From: Epiperipatus broadwayi
Taxonomy: Eukaryota > Onychophora > Udeonychophora > Euonychophora > Peripatidae
Direction of reading: 5' to 3'
Length of the DNA: 64,000 bases
Assembly (NCBI GenBank): GCA_028023455.1
Contig: JAQFVV010000027.1
Span: forward strand, 4,587,845 to 4,651,844
Every line of letters begins with the position of its first letter. Position 1 is the first letter of the stretch. Made by a program: the position numbers and the translations under genes. This document shows, piece by piece, positions 43,022-54,189 of the stretch. Below the pieces are notes generated by a model that saw only the letters and a list, made by a program, of their open reading frames with translations, was not told where the DNA came from and did no database searches.

Positions 43022-44390
43022 AAAAAGTGGGTATGTACTCTGCTATAAAGGTACAAATATTGGAAATACAAGTGGAGTAGGATTGGAAATTGATGGTGTA
43101 TCAGACAGAGTGGCAAGATTAGTTATTCAACTTAGGGGAAAACATCAAATGCAGATAATTCAGATTTATGCCACACTTTCTCATTGTGATGAAGTAGAAA
43201 ATTTTATATAGATGTACAAAATACTTTTGATCATGGCAAACAACATTTTAAAATTGTCACGGATTAATAATTGAAAGATGAAAGTACAGTAAGTAAATTT
43301 GATTAAGGTGATAGAAACAATGAGGATATAGACTTGTGGAGTTTGAAAGGAAATGGACATGGAAGCATCCAAGTGAAGGTAGAGCAGAATTGGATTATAT
43401 TTTGACTACAGAAAATATATATTTCAAGATTGTAATGTTCTTAATAAATTTAACACAGGAAATGATCATCGATTAGTAAGGTGTAAGATACGTGTTAATG
43501 TGAAACTAGAGAGACAAAAATTATTAAGAAAAACAGTATCGATGGTTGATATCCCTAATCTTCATAAACATTGTAGTGAATTTAAATTAGAACTATCAAA
43601 TCATTTTTAAAAATTAACAGTTTTTGAAGATGGTTCAGATTTGAAATAAATAAGATAACTGATACATTATTAATAATAGCAAGAGAAATAGATAGTACAA
43701 CAAAGCAACAATTTACCAATAAATTTTCTACTGAGGCAAATTAATGTATAAAAAAGAGAGGACACTAAAATTGTTAAAAATGGTCATTTAACAAGAATAT
43801 CTAGAGCTTTATACAATGGTATGAAAAAAATTAATAATATATAAATATATAGTTGTAAATAAGCTAGGAAAGCTATAGAAGAAAATAAAAGTTTCAACAA
43901 CATAAAACAATATCTGGGTATTGGTATGAAAATTATTTCTGTAATAAAGGAAAAAGGTGGAAATATTATTAAAAAGAGAGTTGATGTCATGGAAATCTGT
44001 GAAAAAAATTCTACAAGGAATTATATAGTAATGTAGAACAATAAAACAAATTATTCCCTATACTTATTACATCTTTTGAACTGACCAGCATTTTAAATGA
44101 TGAAATGTGATATACAATTAAATCTATGAAAAAAAAAGTTCCATGAAGTGATGTAATTACGATATTAAAAAAAATAGATGAATAAAGTGAAAAAACTTTG
44201 GAAAAGTACATACCAAATGTCTAAATGATAAAAATGTACTAGTTGATTGGGAGAATGCAGTAATAATATTGATATTTAAGAAAAATGATAAAAGAAACAT
44301 TAGAAATTACAGACTCTCAGCTTTCTATCAGTTCTAAGCAAAATTTTTACTAACGTAATTACAATTCATCTCCTTAAATTTCGATTCTAG
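43022..44390 (+). pseudogene. RTE-like LINE ORF2 remnant: endonuclease to start of RT
   Basis: Frames give YVLCYKGTNIGNTSGVGLEI, DRVARLVIQLRGKHQMQIIQ with IYA, then after shifts DHGKQHFKIVT, a R-K-W-T-W-like WKHPSEGRAELDYILTTE, GNDHRLVRCKIRVNVKLERQ, and finally CLNDKNVLVDWENAVIILIF with KKNDKRNIRNYRLSAF. These are the APE-endonuclease blocks (IIQIYA; LDYIL; NDHRLV) and RT blocks 0-1 (NYR) of a RTE-type LINE. It stops before the catalytic RT motifs, and frames break many times. It differs from the 9-13 kb LINE. Confidence 0.7.
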
Positions 44391-45765
44391 TAAACCAGAA
44401 GTATGCATTATTACACTGTTATTTTGTACATATATATTTTATTTTTAAAAATAGAAGATAACTTCTAGCACAACATTATAAATAAAAGTTATCCCATCTT
44501 CTAAAAACTGTGATTAATAAATCATTGATGGGCCTGTCTTAGAATAATTTGAAATATTCTAAAAATTAGAAAACAATTTTAATATTTTAAAGCAGACTTT
44601 GATAAATTGATTAGAGATCAACTTTTACTTATTTGCATTTTAAATTCAAATTTTAATTAAAAAAGAAAGATTTTGTTCATTTTCTGATCAATCTGCTCTA
44701 CTAAACTGTTCAATGATAAAAATGTCTATTGCTATCATTACAATCTTATTTTTTTTAATATTTGCTAAGTGAAAACATGAATTTTTTCATTTTCAAACAG
44801 ATATTACCAAATCAGTTCAATTTATTGAATTCTGATATTGAATAACAGTTTAATACTAGAATCAGAAGTTGAAAGCTTACAAAAAGTCTCACCAGGGAGA
44901 ACTTTTAAATTTGTGGTAGTACTAGATAGTTAAATGTGGGTGAATCAAATACTATTTATGTGATTTCAATTTTTCATACCAATTGATACTTTGCCTGGAT
45001 GAATATAATTGAAATTTATCCAAAGAATACATGGAAAAAGTACTGTTAAAAATTATTATTATTTACATATAAATATATAGAAATTAATAAACAAGTCTTT
45101 ATTTTTATTATTGTTTTTCAAAATATAGTAGAATAAATTTAGGACTTTATAATGAACATTTAACTATTTTAAAAGTATACTGAAGTATAAATACCACTTT
45201 AAGTTTTGACATTTTAGGCATTACGATGGTGCCATGATTGCTATCTTTTCTATGTTGTTTTAAGCCTATTTACAACCTTATATTACAGAGAGTAATGGAT
45301 TGTAGCTTATTTTTACTTGAAACAATTTTATGTTAAATTTTTTAAAAAAATCCAGAAGATGTCAGCATTATATGGACAAACTTCCTATTGTTATAATAAA
45401 GCTATAAAGGATGTGGCTAATTTCTGATTGGCTGAATGTATTAAAGTGTTTCCCCTGAAATGAGACAATTAATTTGTAAAGCAAAAATGTAATTATCAAT
45501 GATTATGATGCAATCTTTATATAAAATATTTATTTTTAAACAAAAATATATCACTCATAACAGATTATCTTTGAAAACATTTTATTTTTAAAGAAGACAT
45601 ATCTAAAAAGTTTGATACTAGAACCATTATGATCACTGGAAGCAGCTTTTACTGGCTAAAAAAAATCACTCTATGAGAATGTTAAGTAAAATATTGGGTA
45701 CATCACTTGATGGTGCTGTTTCTGTGCAAAAACATAATGATATAACATTCCCGGACCTGTCGATT
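44391..45765. other. AT-rich region
   Basis: No recognised feature; some stretches on the minus strand may be remote R850 relatives but I could not confirm. Confidence 0.35.
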
Positions 45766-45769
45766 CTTA

Positions 45770-46060
45770 AACAATTTGTTATTTTTTAATACAGTTTTTT
45801 TTCCCTTAAAAATGTACGTTATCCTTTTTGATTTTTTTTTAAAAAGCACCTTTTTTTATATATATAAAAAGCGGTGTTTTTTAAATAATACGCCTTTATT
45901 TTTCTTTAAAAAGTACCTTATTCTTTTTTTTTTTTTAAAAAACAAGCAGTGGTTTTTTTTAGCAATTAGTTACTTTGGGGGGGGGGGGTCTTTTTTACAA
46001 AAATGGGGGTGTTTCTTTTTAATAATATGCCTTTTTGATAATAACAGTAAGTTAGCTTAC
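45770..46060 (+). repeat. T-tract region with recurring TTTTTTAAAAAG blocks
   Basis: TTTT(n)AAAAAGCACC, AAAAAGCGGTG, AAAAAGTACC and AAAAAACAAGCAGTGG recur about every 40-60 bases, with a run of eleven or more G at about 45,977. The 111-codon plus ORF is Phe-rich because of it. Confidence 0.6.
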
Positions 46061-47860
46061 AATATACAGGTAATGTGTTACAAAAAGCATAATTTATTGT
46101 ATAGTAATTAAGCAGAGGTGGCTTTGTTTCTTTCTTTTTTAATAATGCTACAACAAATGTACTCTAAAAAGTGGACGTTTTTTTGTCCAGTAATGAATCA
46201 GACTCAGTTTTTTCACCTTTTCTTTTTGTTTATCTACTTATTACAGTAGTTACCCCCCAAAAAGGCCACTTGCTTTTTATTTACAATAAAGAATCAAAGA
46301 CAGGTTTTTTGGGACTGGCCTACTTTACTCCACCCCCCCTATCCTTCACCACTGACAGTCTGGTTGTAATATCAAATTAAATCTTTAAAGAAAAACAAAA
46401 TAACACACACACACAAAAAGAAAACTTTGGAATTGATTGCCTTACAAATTTATCACAATGACACAAAACAGATTCATTAAAAAAATAAATTTATTGATGA
46501 CATATGACTGTAATTAATAAGAAAACTTTTTTGGCTGAAAAGTGGAAACTGTAACATTTTTGAACAACATTTGACTAACTACAACAATTGAAAGAACAAA
46601 CAAGCCAGAAATGACTTTGGAGACTAGTGAGCACACAAACTGCCAAGTTCATCAACTAAGTATCATAGCTTTATCACATCAACATTGATTGGCATGTGGC
46701 AGGATGTTCTAAGCCTTCAGAAAGGAACTGTGTCAGATTCTGCATTTGGGACATCCCAGTTGAATCATTATACTATTGCCTTCAGTTATTTTGTTTTTCT
46801 TGTACGAGTCACAGCCAAAACAAGACTTTTTCACAAACACCCGTGCGGTGGCAGAGTCATTTCCAAATTTAAAACACTTCCACAATGCATAGGGAAGCAT
46901 TACTGATACACTGACAATTAGTAGTAGGTAGCACTATGTCAGTTGGGGTCTAGGGAAAACCATTTGGAACAACATTTCAACACTTCTAAGACATTCCAGT
47001 ACACACAACCTCAGATTAAATGATAGTGAAGTGACATTACTGATCGTATGCATAGATAAGCCATGCAAAGCTGGGTGGAATGTTTCTGTGCATATGCATA
47101 GAAAGTGATGTCATCATGCAGCCCAATTAAATGGCTATTAGCCATAGGTTCAGTATGTGGCAGAATTTAAATGGCTTCTACTGATCAGTAGTGTCATAGT
47201 TTTGGCCACATTAAAACTGCATCACATGGCTGCTAAACCACTACTACAATCATAGTGGTGTATTAACCACATGAAAGTGGTATTATTCTGTTTTTTTTTA
47301 CACAGAAACAGCGCCACTAAGCGATGTACAGTGGCTATTTAAACAAGAACCAAATATTCTTTAAAATTTTAAATAACAATAAATAATTTATTAACTTTTA
47401 GATTTTTTTTCTTTGATAAAAACTAATCTTAAACATATGATTTTTTTTAATAAAATAAAATAAAAATATCTAATGTATTCTAACATTTTTAATAAGTAAC
47501 AAGTCGCCAATTGCATGCTTCTTTGTTTTCGGTAAAAACTTCATTTAGATATTTATTTTCCTAATTTTAAAATATAAAATATTACTTTTTCAAATGTAAA
47601 TAATTATAAGCTTAAATATATATGTTATAAAATAGAAATTAGTTATCTAATATATAAAAAAAAAATTTAATTGCAAAAAAAAAATTCAAACATGAAGTCA
47701 TGTTTAACGTAATATTCCCTAGGCTCTATTCAAAAATTTGACAGGCGGAGTTGACATCAAACTAGTTAAGTAAGTTTTTCAATTTAGTTTAGTTATACAC
47801 AATCACGCACATGTACACACACATATATATATAGCCCAGTGCATATCACTAGCTGAAAAT
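46061..47860. other. Unassigned region
   Basis: Includes somewhat less AT-rich sequence at 46.6-47.3 kb and a 73-codon ORF at 46,685-46,906 with no known motif. I cannot support a gene. Confidence 0.35.
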
Positions 47861-47877
47861 TCAAATACAAAATTTTC

Positions 47878-47998
47878 AAATCCTCCTCCTAAACATTATG
47901 CTTTTTTGGCAGCGCCCTCTGTGGATAAATATAGTGCTGTTTGAAGTTCAAACTATATTTATTCAGAGGGCATTTCTGGAAAAAATAATGTTTGGGAG
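47878..47998. repeat. Short foldback repeat
   Basis: AAATCCTCCTCCTAAACATTATG, then GCGCCCTCTGTGGATAAATATAGT is mirrored by ACTATATTTATTCAGAGGGC and CATAATG-like AATAATGTTTGGGAGAGTGATTT. The centre is about 16 bases. It looks like a MITE-like element. Confidence 0.65.
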
Positions 47999-48009
47999 AG
48001 TGATTTGAA

Positions 48010-48645
48010 TATTTATATATACATATAATATTAAAAATATACGGAATAAAACATTATGTAAATCTGTGGACAATTCCAAATTCCCCATCAACGAGCTTAA
48101 ACTCTTTACAGAAAATTGTTAGACACAAGTGTAGACAATGTGTAATTATGAAAATAAAATTTTATTCATTGAAGTTGTAAATAAAATTTACATTTTTATT
48201 TCCAAGACAGAATCATTGAGTATTCATTTTAATAATCTTACACATGTTCAAAGTCTTTGCTATATATATATATTAGAAGTATAAAGTGTGAAATATTATG
48301 TAAATTTGTTCAAATGAAGTTCACACACCCATGTATATATATATGTGTGTGTGTAGTGCTTGCGTGTCCACGCTTGTTTCATATTTCTGCACATATATAG
48401 TTATTTAAATTTACTAAAATTAATTTAAATTTCCGTTAAAATTTAGATTGTAGTTATTTATTAAAATTATTTTAAATTTAATTATTTATGTAAGATAGAT
48501 GAAATTATAAGTAAGTAATAAAACATTAATATTAAATGTGTAAGGATTGGATTTTTAAGATTTTGAAGTCGTAAAAAATACAATTGCGAGCTATCACGGA
48601 AAGAATTTGTATAAAAGTATGATACATTTGTAATTTCTAATATTT
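48010..48645. other. AT-rich spacer
   Basis: No recognised feature. Confidence 0.4.
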
Positions 48646-48654
48646 TTTTATACT

Positions 48655-48960
48655 TTTTTTAAACATCAATATCACAAATGCATTTTTGCAATCATCTGAT
48701 ATGTCATTATCATTTAAATATTTCTTACATAACTTGGATAGTATTTTTCCATTTTTCATCTTCTTTAAAAATATCTATGATAATTTAGCCAGTTCTTGAA
48801 GCTTTATCATATAGGTTTGTTTTCTATTATTATGTCTTAGCCTTTCACACTCTTAGTATATGTGTCTTCCTTCTAATATACCTTTTCTTTTTATTCCCAA
48901 AACAATGTTTCTTCCAACATAAAGGTATTGTTTTATATTTGTGAGAGTTTTTTCTATAGC
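48655..48960 (-). pseudogene. RTE-like LINE reverse transcriptase fragment
   Basis: The minus strand reads TYMIKLQELAKLS, a stop, then MKNGKILSKLCKKYLND and DDCKNAFVILMFKKS. This parallels CLNDKNVLVDWENAVIILIF with KKND in the 44.2-44.3 kb copy. It covers only the region just before RT block 1. Confidence 0.5.
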
Positions 48961-49149
48961 TTTCCTTGACTGTTTACAATTATATTTTTATGATGTCATT
49001 ATCTCCATAAATGTGCAGGAATTCAGATACTTCACAAAACTGTTTTAGTATGAGATTCCATCTCCCTTTTGTGGTCAAACCTGGTTTCTTATATAATGTT
49101 GTCAGTATATACACTGCTAAACTAAAGCTTATATGTTTTTCTGAAGGTT

Positions 49150-49265
49150 TGTGATGATGTATTCTAGCTATATTTTTATATTGATCTATTTCCATCATCT
49201 AATATGTGTGTTGAAGGTCTTTAGAAAAGTTTAATTTTAGTTAAATATTCCAAATGCATTCAACT
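49150..49265 (-). repeat. Left inverted flank of the GIY-YIG/SINE unit
   Basis: This is the inverse of 49,858-49,970 (CATTTGGAATATTTAACTAAAATT, AAACTTTTCTAAAGAC, TTCAACACACATATTAGATGATGG, AAATA). The same sequence forms both ends of the 51.87-52.44 kb foldback. Confidence 0.8.
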
Positions 49266-49299
49266 ACAAAGCCTAAACTTGAAATTCTGAAAAAAAACC

Positions 49300-49623
49300 T
49301 GCATCTATGAAATACCATGTGAATGTGGAAGAACATATATTGGTGAGACCAGCCATCCCATTCAAAAGCGCTTGCAAAAACATAAACTGATAATGAGAAA
49401 AGAGAAAACAGATGTGTCTAATGTAGCAGACCATGTATGGACCAATGAACATACGTTCGATTGGGAAAATACAAAAATATTGGATATAGAAGAAAAGGTA
49501 CAAAGAAGAAAATTTAAAGAAGCGGCTCACATGACAATGGCAAAATATTCTATAAGCCAACCTAGTGTGACTATACATAATGTATGGAAACCACTAATCA
49601 ACTTTGCTTTGAGGAAAAAGTGA
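49300..49623 (+). CDS. Penelope-like GIY-YIG endonuclease domain, open but truncated
   Basis: A 107-codon open stretch reads CIYEIPCECGRTYIGET, then IQKRLQKHKL, VADHVWTNEHTFDWENTKIL, DIEEKVQRRKFKEAAHM and ends VTIHNVWKPLINF...KK with TGA. IY-11 residues-YIG is the GIY-YIG signature, KRL gives the catalytic Arg, H and E follow at usual positions, so the nuclease fold appears complete. It would nick DNA for insertion of a Penelope-like element. There is no upstream RT and the first codon with a Met is after the signature, so it is a 5'-truncated copy rather than a gene. It lies between inverted flanks (49.15 and 49.86 kb) next to a tRNA-headed SINE. Confidence 0.7.
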   Translation, partial: CIYEIPCECGRTYIGETSHPIQKRLQKHKLIMRKEKTDVSNVADHVWTNEHTFDWENTKILDIEEKVQRRKFKEAAHMTMAKYSISQPSVTIHNVWKPLINFALRKK

Positions 49624-49682
49624 AGAAATCAGGAGGAACCCCATAGATAAGTATATGAAATTACTACATACTGTTGCCTTTG

Positions 49683-49970
49683 GCAGGATGGCTCAGTTGG
49701 TTAGAGTGTTACCTTAAAAATTCAGTAATCAAAAATCTAAGGACCCAGGTTTGAATACCATGCTAGTACTGTCACTGGTCAGGCCAGAAGAGGGGAGAAA
49801 AATACCTCTTGAAACATTGTGCATATACTAACCTGTTTGCTGTGATATTACTAACAGTTGAATGCATTTGGAATATTTAACTAAAATTAAACTTTTCTAA
49901 AGACATTCAACACACATATTAGATGATGGAAATAGTACAATATAAAAATATAGCTAAAGCTTATAATCTT
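49683..49970 (+). mobile_element. tRNA-headed SINE with decayed hammerhead
   Basis: TGGCTCAGTTGG (49,689-49,700) is an A box and GGTTTGAATACC (49,748-49,759) a B box. The body continues GCTAGTACTGTCACTGGTCAGGCC, GAAGAGGGGAGAAAAATACCTCTTGAAACATTGTGC and the common 3' part. Compared with the 52.1 kb copy the CTGAAGA start is deleted, leaving helix II and GAAAC. Confidence 0.7.
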
Positions 49971-49974
49971 TAGA

Positions 49975-50690
49975 TGATTATATATAAAAAATTGAAATAT
50001 TTGAAATAAATAATTGATTGTGATCTTTAAACCCCAATATTGTGGGATTTTGGCTTTCACAATAGAACTATCTCAAATTCACATAGACAAGAGCATTTTT
50101 TATTGATGTAATCCATGGGATTTAATAATAATAATATCAAATGTTTAATTTACTTTATAAATACGTAGTAAGAAAAATAAACACGAATAATAAATTCCTT
50201 AATTTTTAATTAATTGCCCATGAAAAAATAGTATAATTGTTATTTAAGTACTTTCAAAAATTATTTTCATTTTAATACTACTTATATCTGATTATTTTTA
50301 TATTATAAAGTCAAATGAATTAATGTTCTATTCCTAACGTGGGTCATTTAACCTTATGATACTATCTTTCGCAGACATTGTAATGGGATTAATTTTCTAC
50401 ATGAGGTTTTAATCCACTGGTTATTTAAGCCTGAGAACAGTTGTGTTTTATTATGTAATTAATTCAAACTGTTTTAACATATGTTGTGTTTTTTGTTTGT
50501 TTGTTTGTTTATTTGTTTTTAAACATTTTTCTGATGGATATTTTTTCTCCCAGACGGGAAAAAAAAATTGAACTTTTAAACAATAAATGATTAGCTTATG
50601 AAATGTCTTCATTTTCTCTCCTATATATTTATTAAACGAAGTGAATATTCGCCATTATTATTAAATTTACTCAAAAAAATATTATTTATG
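49975..50690. other. AT-rich spacer
   Basis: No recognised feature. Confidence 0.4.
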
Positions 50691-50697
50691 TTAATGA

Positions 50698-50825
50698 AAC
50701 TTGCTGCCTGGCGTAGTTTAATGCTATGGCAGACTTGGAACTCAAAATCCACGGATCAGAACCTGTTCTATCGCTTCCAGAACTTCTTATGAATTCCCAA
50801 ACAATAAAACCAGTTATTTAATTAT
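50698..50825 (+). repeat. tRNA-like SINE (family S1)
   Basis: GGCGTAGTTTAATGCTATGGCAGAC, TTGGAACTCAAAATCC, ACGGATCAGAACCTG and CTTCCAGAACTTCTTATGAATTCCC, AACAATAAAACCAGTTATTTA. The order is shared with 51.1, 53.0, 15.65 and 17.3 kb copies and minus copies at 14.1 and 17.9-18.3 kb. Confidence 0.6.
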
Positions 50826-51104
50826 TACTCAAGTCTACGTGAATTCAAGATAGTTTTCTTTATCATAGATTATGTCCCATACCGTTAGTGTTTGAAGACC
50901 ACAGACAGCTTGTTTATTCCAAATATATAAATGTTTAAAAAAAATTATTTGTCTATAATTATTAATTTAACAATTAATCATTTGAAATGAATTATTTCTC
51001 AGAATTTCTGAGATGAATAAAATATTCACATGAATTTTTGATAAAACATATCTTTTTTTTTTAAAATAATTAGGCAAAAGTCCCTCACAGAGGAACAGCA
51101 CCCT

Positions 51105-51228
51105 GATGTAGTGAAAGAGTAACCAATTCTGGAGTTCAAGGTTATAGGTCTTGGTCCAACTCTGCTATTTCCAGGCGCTGGAACATTTTATGAATTCCCT
51201 TGCGATAAAGCCAATTTATTTATTTTGG
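51105..51228 (+). repeat. tRNA-like SINE (family S1)
   Basis: CTGATGTAGTGAAAGAGTAACC, TTCTGGAGTTCAAGG, CTGCTATTTCCAGGCGCTGG, AACATTTTATGAATTCCC and GATAAAGCCAATTTATTTA match the S1 order. 51,229-51,865 holds nothing recognised. Confidence 0.6.
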
Positions 51229-51999
51229 CAGAGAAACCAAAAGGAGAACGCCGTATTCACCCAATTACTAATTGATGGGTGATAATAGGTCGATTGATTT
51301 TCCAACCTTGTTTTCTCCTTTAGTTAAAAATCGCTAAATAACCATTTACCACTCACTAATAGATGATTACATGAGTTGAATTGATTTCCTCTTTGTTAAT
51401 CATAGCTAAAGATCAATTTACCAACCACTTTTCAATAATTATCTGGATTGTTATGAATCAACTACAGGAAAAAAAAAGTTTTAATCTGTTGAAAAACTCT
51501 CCATGTTTACTCAGCTGATTCAAACCCAGGTCGTAGGCATGGAAAACAGATATGTAACCTCTTTATCGATATTACATATATGCGTGTGATAAATGCAAAT
51601 ATTTAAATAAGTATTCATTTGCAACAGTTTATTTTCAATAACAGTAAATTATATCCAAGTCTTAAAAGAAGTTATTTATAAAAACAATGAAATAAATTAT
51701 CATTTTGGACTACATTTGTAAATTAAGAAAAAATCATTTTGACTCTATAAGTCTTTCTATTTTACAACTATCAAACATACAGTCAAATTCTGACAAACAC
51801 GTGTCAGAAAGTCATGGTAGTATTGGACTATATTGGCGACATTAAATAGATCAACATCGTTATGGGTTGTATTTTTATATTGGACTATTTCCATCATCTA
51901 ATATGTGTATTGAATGTCTTTAGAAAGTTTAATTTTATTTAAATATTCCAAATGCATTCAACTGTTAGTAATATCACAGCAAACAGGTTATTATATGTA

Positions 52000-52040
52000 C
52001 AACATTTCGAGAGGTGTTATTCTCCCCTCTTCTTCATGTA
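52000..52040 (-). ncRNA. SINE hammerhead-like motif, left arm
   Basis: On the minus strand helix II GAGGGG...CCTCTC and CGAAATGTTGT are kept, including the CpG before GAAA. The core start reads ATGAAGA, with C3 lost. Not expected to be active. Confidence 0.5.
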
Positions 52041-52184
52041 TTGCTAGCCTGACCAGTGACAGTACTTGCATGGGATTCAAATCTGCATTTTTTGGTTAGA
52101 GTGTTACCTTAAAATTCAATAATCAGGAATCTAAGAACCCAGGTTCGAATCCCATGCTAGTACTGTCACTTGTCAGGCCAGCAA

Positions 52185-52227
52185 CACCTGAAGAAGAGGG
52201 GAGAATAATACCTCTCAAAATGTTGTG
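52185..52227 (+). ncRNA. SINE hammerhead-like motif, right arm
   Basis: CTGAAGA is at 52188-52194. Helix II is GAGGGG/CCTCTC (52,196-52,216, one G-U) around AGAATAATA. AAAA (52,217-52,220) stands where GAAA is kept in the left arm. ATGT would be helix III (ACAT at 49.8 kb, so ancestral ACGT), T17 is at 52,224 and helix I pairs CAC with GTG. A U at position 17 is permitted but poor. Confidence 0.5.
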
Positions 52228-52494
52228 CATATACTAACCTATTTATATTATTAACAGTTAGTGCATATACTAACCTGTTTGCTGTGATATTACTAACAGT
52301 TGATGCATATACTAACCTGTTTGTTGTGATATTACTAACAGTTGAATGTATTTGGAATATTTAAATAAAATTAAATTTTCTAAAGACATACAACACACAT
52401 ATTAGATAATGGAAATAGTCCAATATAAAAATACAACTAGAACACCATCATCACAAACCTTCAGGAAAATCATTAGGGATGTATAGCACATTGA

Positions 52495-52590
52495 TGTTGC
52501 TTTTGAGCTTGTGGTTTAAGACCTGTAGAGGTCCCTACTATAGCATTTTATATGCATATGCTTGAGGCTACAGCCTTAATGAATATTAAA
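52495..52590 (+). repeat. Second copy of the F5 repeat
   Basis: GAGCTTGTGGTTTAAGACCTGTAGAGG, CCCTACTATAGCATTT, CATATGCTTGAGGCTACAGCC (parts) match 78-155. Only one arm is present. 52,591-53,025 is AT-rich without recognised features. Confidence 0.7.
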
Positions 52591-53029
52591 ACTACATTAG
52601 TTTTTCTGATAATATTTATAGTTAAGATTTAAGTAAAAATAGTTTTCTGGATTTTGCAACTTCCATGATTGTTTTGTTGCCAATGAAAACAAAGTTTCAA
52701 GCATATAGAAAATATTATAAGAACTATAAAAGCAATAAGATATGACTAAAAATTATTTTTAAAAGACAAAATAATGTTCAATATATTATAAAAAAGCAGA
52801 AAAAATAAAAAGTATTAGTTGTGAATAAGAAAATAAATGTAAAAACTAAAGTGTATTAATCAGAAAGAATAAAATTAACCACATGGCTTTTGATGCAGAG
52901 AACTTAATTGTGGTTGCACGAAATTGTACTTTTATTATAAAACCACTAGAGAGTTTGTAGCCTACATAATATGGAAAGATAAAATGCATGATGAAATTAG
53001 AAAAGAAAAGATTACCCTGCAATTTTTGG

Positions 53030-53145
53030 TGCTCTGGTAGAATAACAGATCCCAGAACTCGATGACTATGGATTTCACCCAATTCTATTACTTCCAGTAT
53101 TCAAAGTTTTATGAACTTCTGAATAATAAAGCGATTCAACTCTGT
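53030..53145 (+). repeat. tRNA-like SINE (family S1)
   Basis: GCTCTGGTAGAATAACAG, TGACTATGGATTTCACCC, CTATTACTTCCAGTATTC, AGTTTTATGAACTTCTG and AATAAAGCGATTCAAC match the S1 order. Confidence 0.55.
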
Positions 53146-53289
53146 TGAAGAGGGTGAAAGTAAAATACTGAGTGATAGTGCAAACAAGTAACACTAGTAT
53201 TATTAAAAAAAAAATAGAAGTGATATTAAGTTAATCAAATTATTAAAAGAAATGACATACATTGACGAATAAATTCCAATATATTTTAA

Positions 53290-53690
53290 AAGCATTAAAC
53301 CACTAAAACATCACGTTTCTTATTTCTTATACAAGCTGTTAAAGCAGTAGCAACTCTCTTTATACAGTAGTGCCACCCAGTGCAAGCCATAGTAATCAAT
53401 AAATGCTAGAAGTTCTGTGCATCAAAATACCTATCTAATGTCTATTCATCCAATATCCCTAAATTAGTTTTTAGCTTATGGCCTTCATCAGTGAAGAAGC
53501 CTGGATTTGAGAGCATTGCACCTAGATCTTTTCCTTACTGATAAAGGCCCCAAACTAGAAATTAGTTTGGTGCTATTTGATGATTAAACAACAGATAGAG
53601 ATTTTGATGCACAAATCTTGGAGCAACCAGTAATTTCTATAGCTTGCACAGGTGGCACTGTTGTATGAAGAGAGTTGATACTGTTTTATC
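53290..53690. repeat. Fam1 inverted pair
   Basis: A minus unit (to about 53,530) and a short plus unit (53,535-53,690) meet in the middle. Cores at 53,490 (minus CTGATGA, but AAAA) and 53,540 (plus CTGATAA, GAAA) are both decayed. Confidence 0.7.
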
Positions 53691-53699
53691 ATTTTAAAT

Positions 53700-54185
53700 C
53701 TTAAAATAATATTTAGTGTAAGATGGAAGATATTTTCTTTTATTCTAACATAAAGAAGTAAACTTGTTTTTAACCATAATTATTAATTATCATATAATAG
53801 GCTGACCACACATATACTAAATCAGGCTACCTTTTTTTAAGCCTATCTGTCTCTTACTTTAATTCCCAAAGACTCATAACTATAATCTCAAATTCATCAA
53901 TTAATCTATTTTTTTCTCTATTTTAGTTTTGATAGTACCTTCTCACAAAATTTAATAATTCCTTTGTTTTAAAAATACATATTCAGCCTTTTTTTCCCCC
54001 TCTGTAACTTATAAATAATTTTTTTGCATTCTTTTTTTTAACACTTTTACATTGCTAATCTTTGCTTTCTCATTATCTTTTCTATTCTCATCTCCATCTA
54101 CAAAATTTTCATTCCTTTCTCTGTTAAAATCTTTGCTATATATATCTCTTCACTATAAACAAAATCTTTAATAAGACATTTTTTG
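53700..54185. other. AT-rich spacer
   Basis: No recognised feature. Confidence 0.4.
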
Positions 54186-54189
54186 CACA

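Larger units (their letters stand above)
51866..52440. mobile_element. Foldback of tRNA-headed SINE units with hammerhead-like motifs
   Basis: Left arm 51,866-52,087 (minus) and right arm about 52,095-52,440 (plus) share the 3' part, the hammerhead-like region and the GCTAGTACTGTCAC segment. The right arm has a B box GGTTCGAATCC at 52,142-52,152. A tandem TGCATATACTAACC repeat (52,226-52,345, three units of about 36-42 bp) expands the right arm. Confidence 0.75.

Noticed and set aside
45776-46111. 111-codon Phe-rich ORF
   Set aside because: Produced by T tracts.
46685-46906. 73-codon ORF in a slightly less AT-rich stretch
   Set aside because: No motif, no neighbouring exon-like frames with splice sites that I could support.
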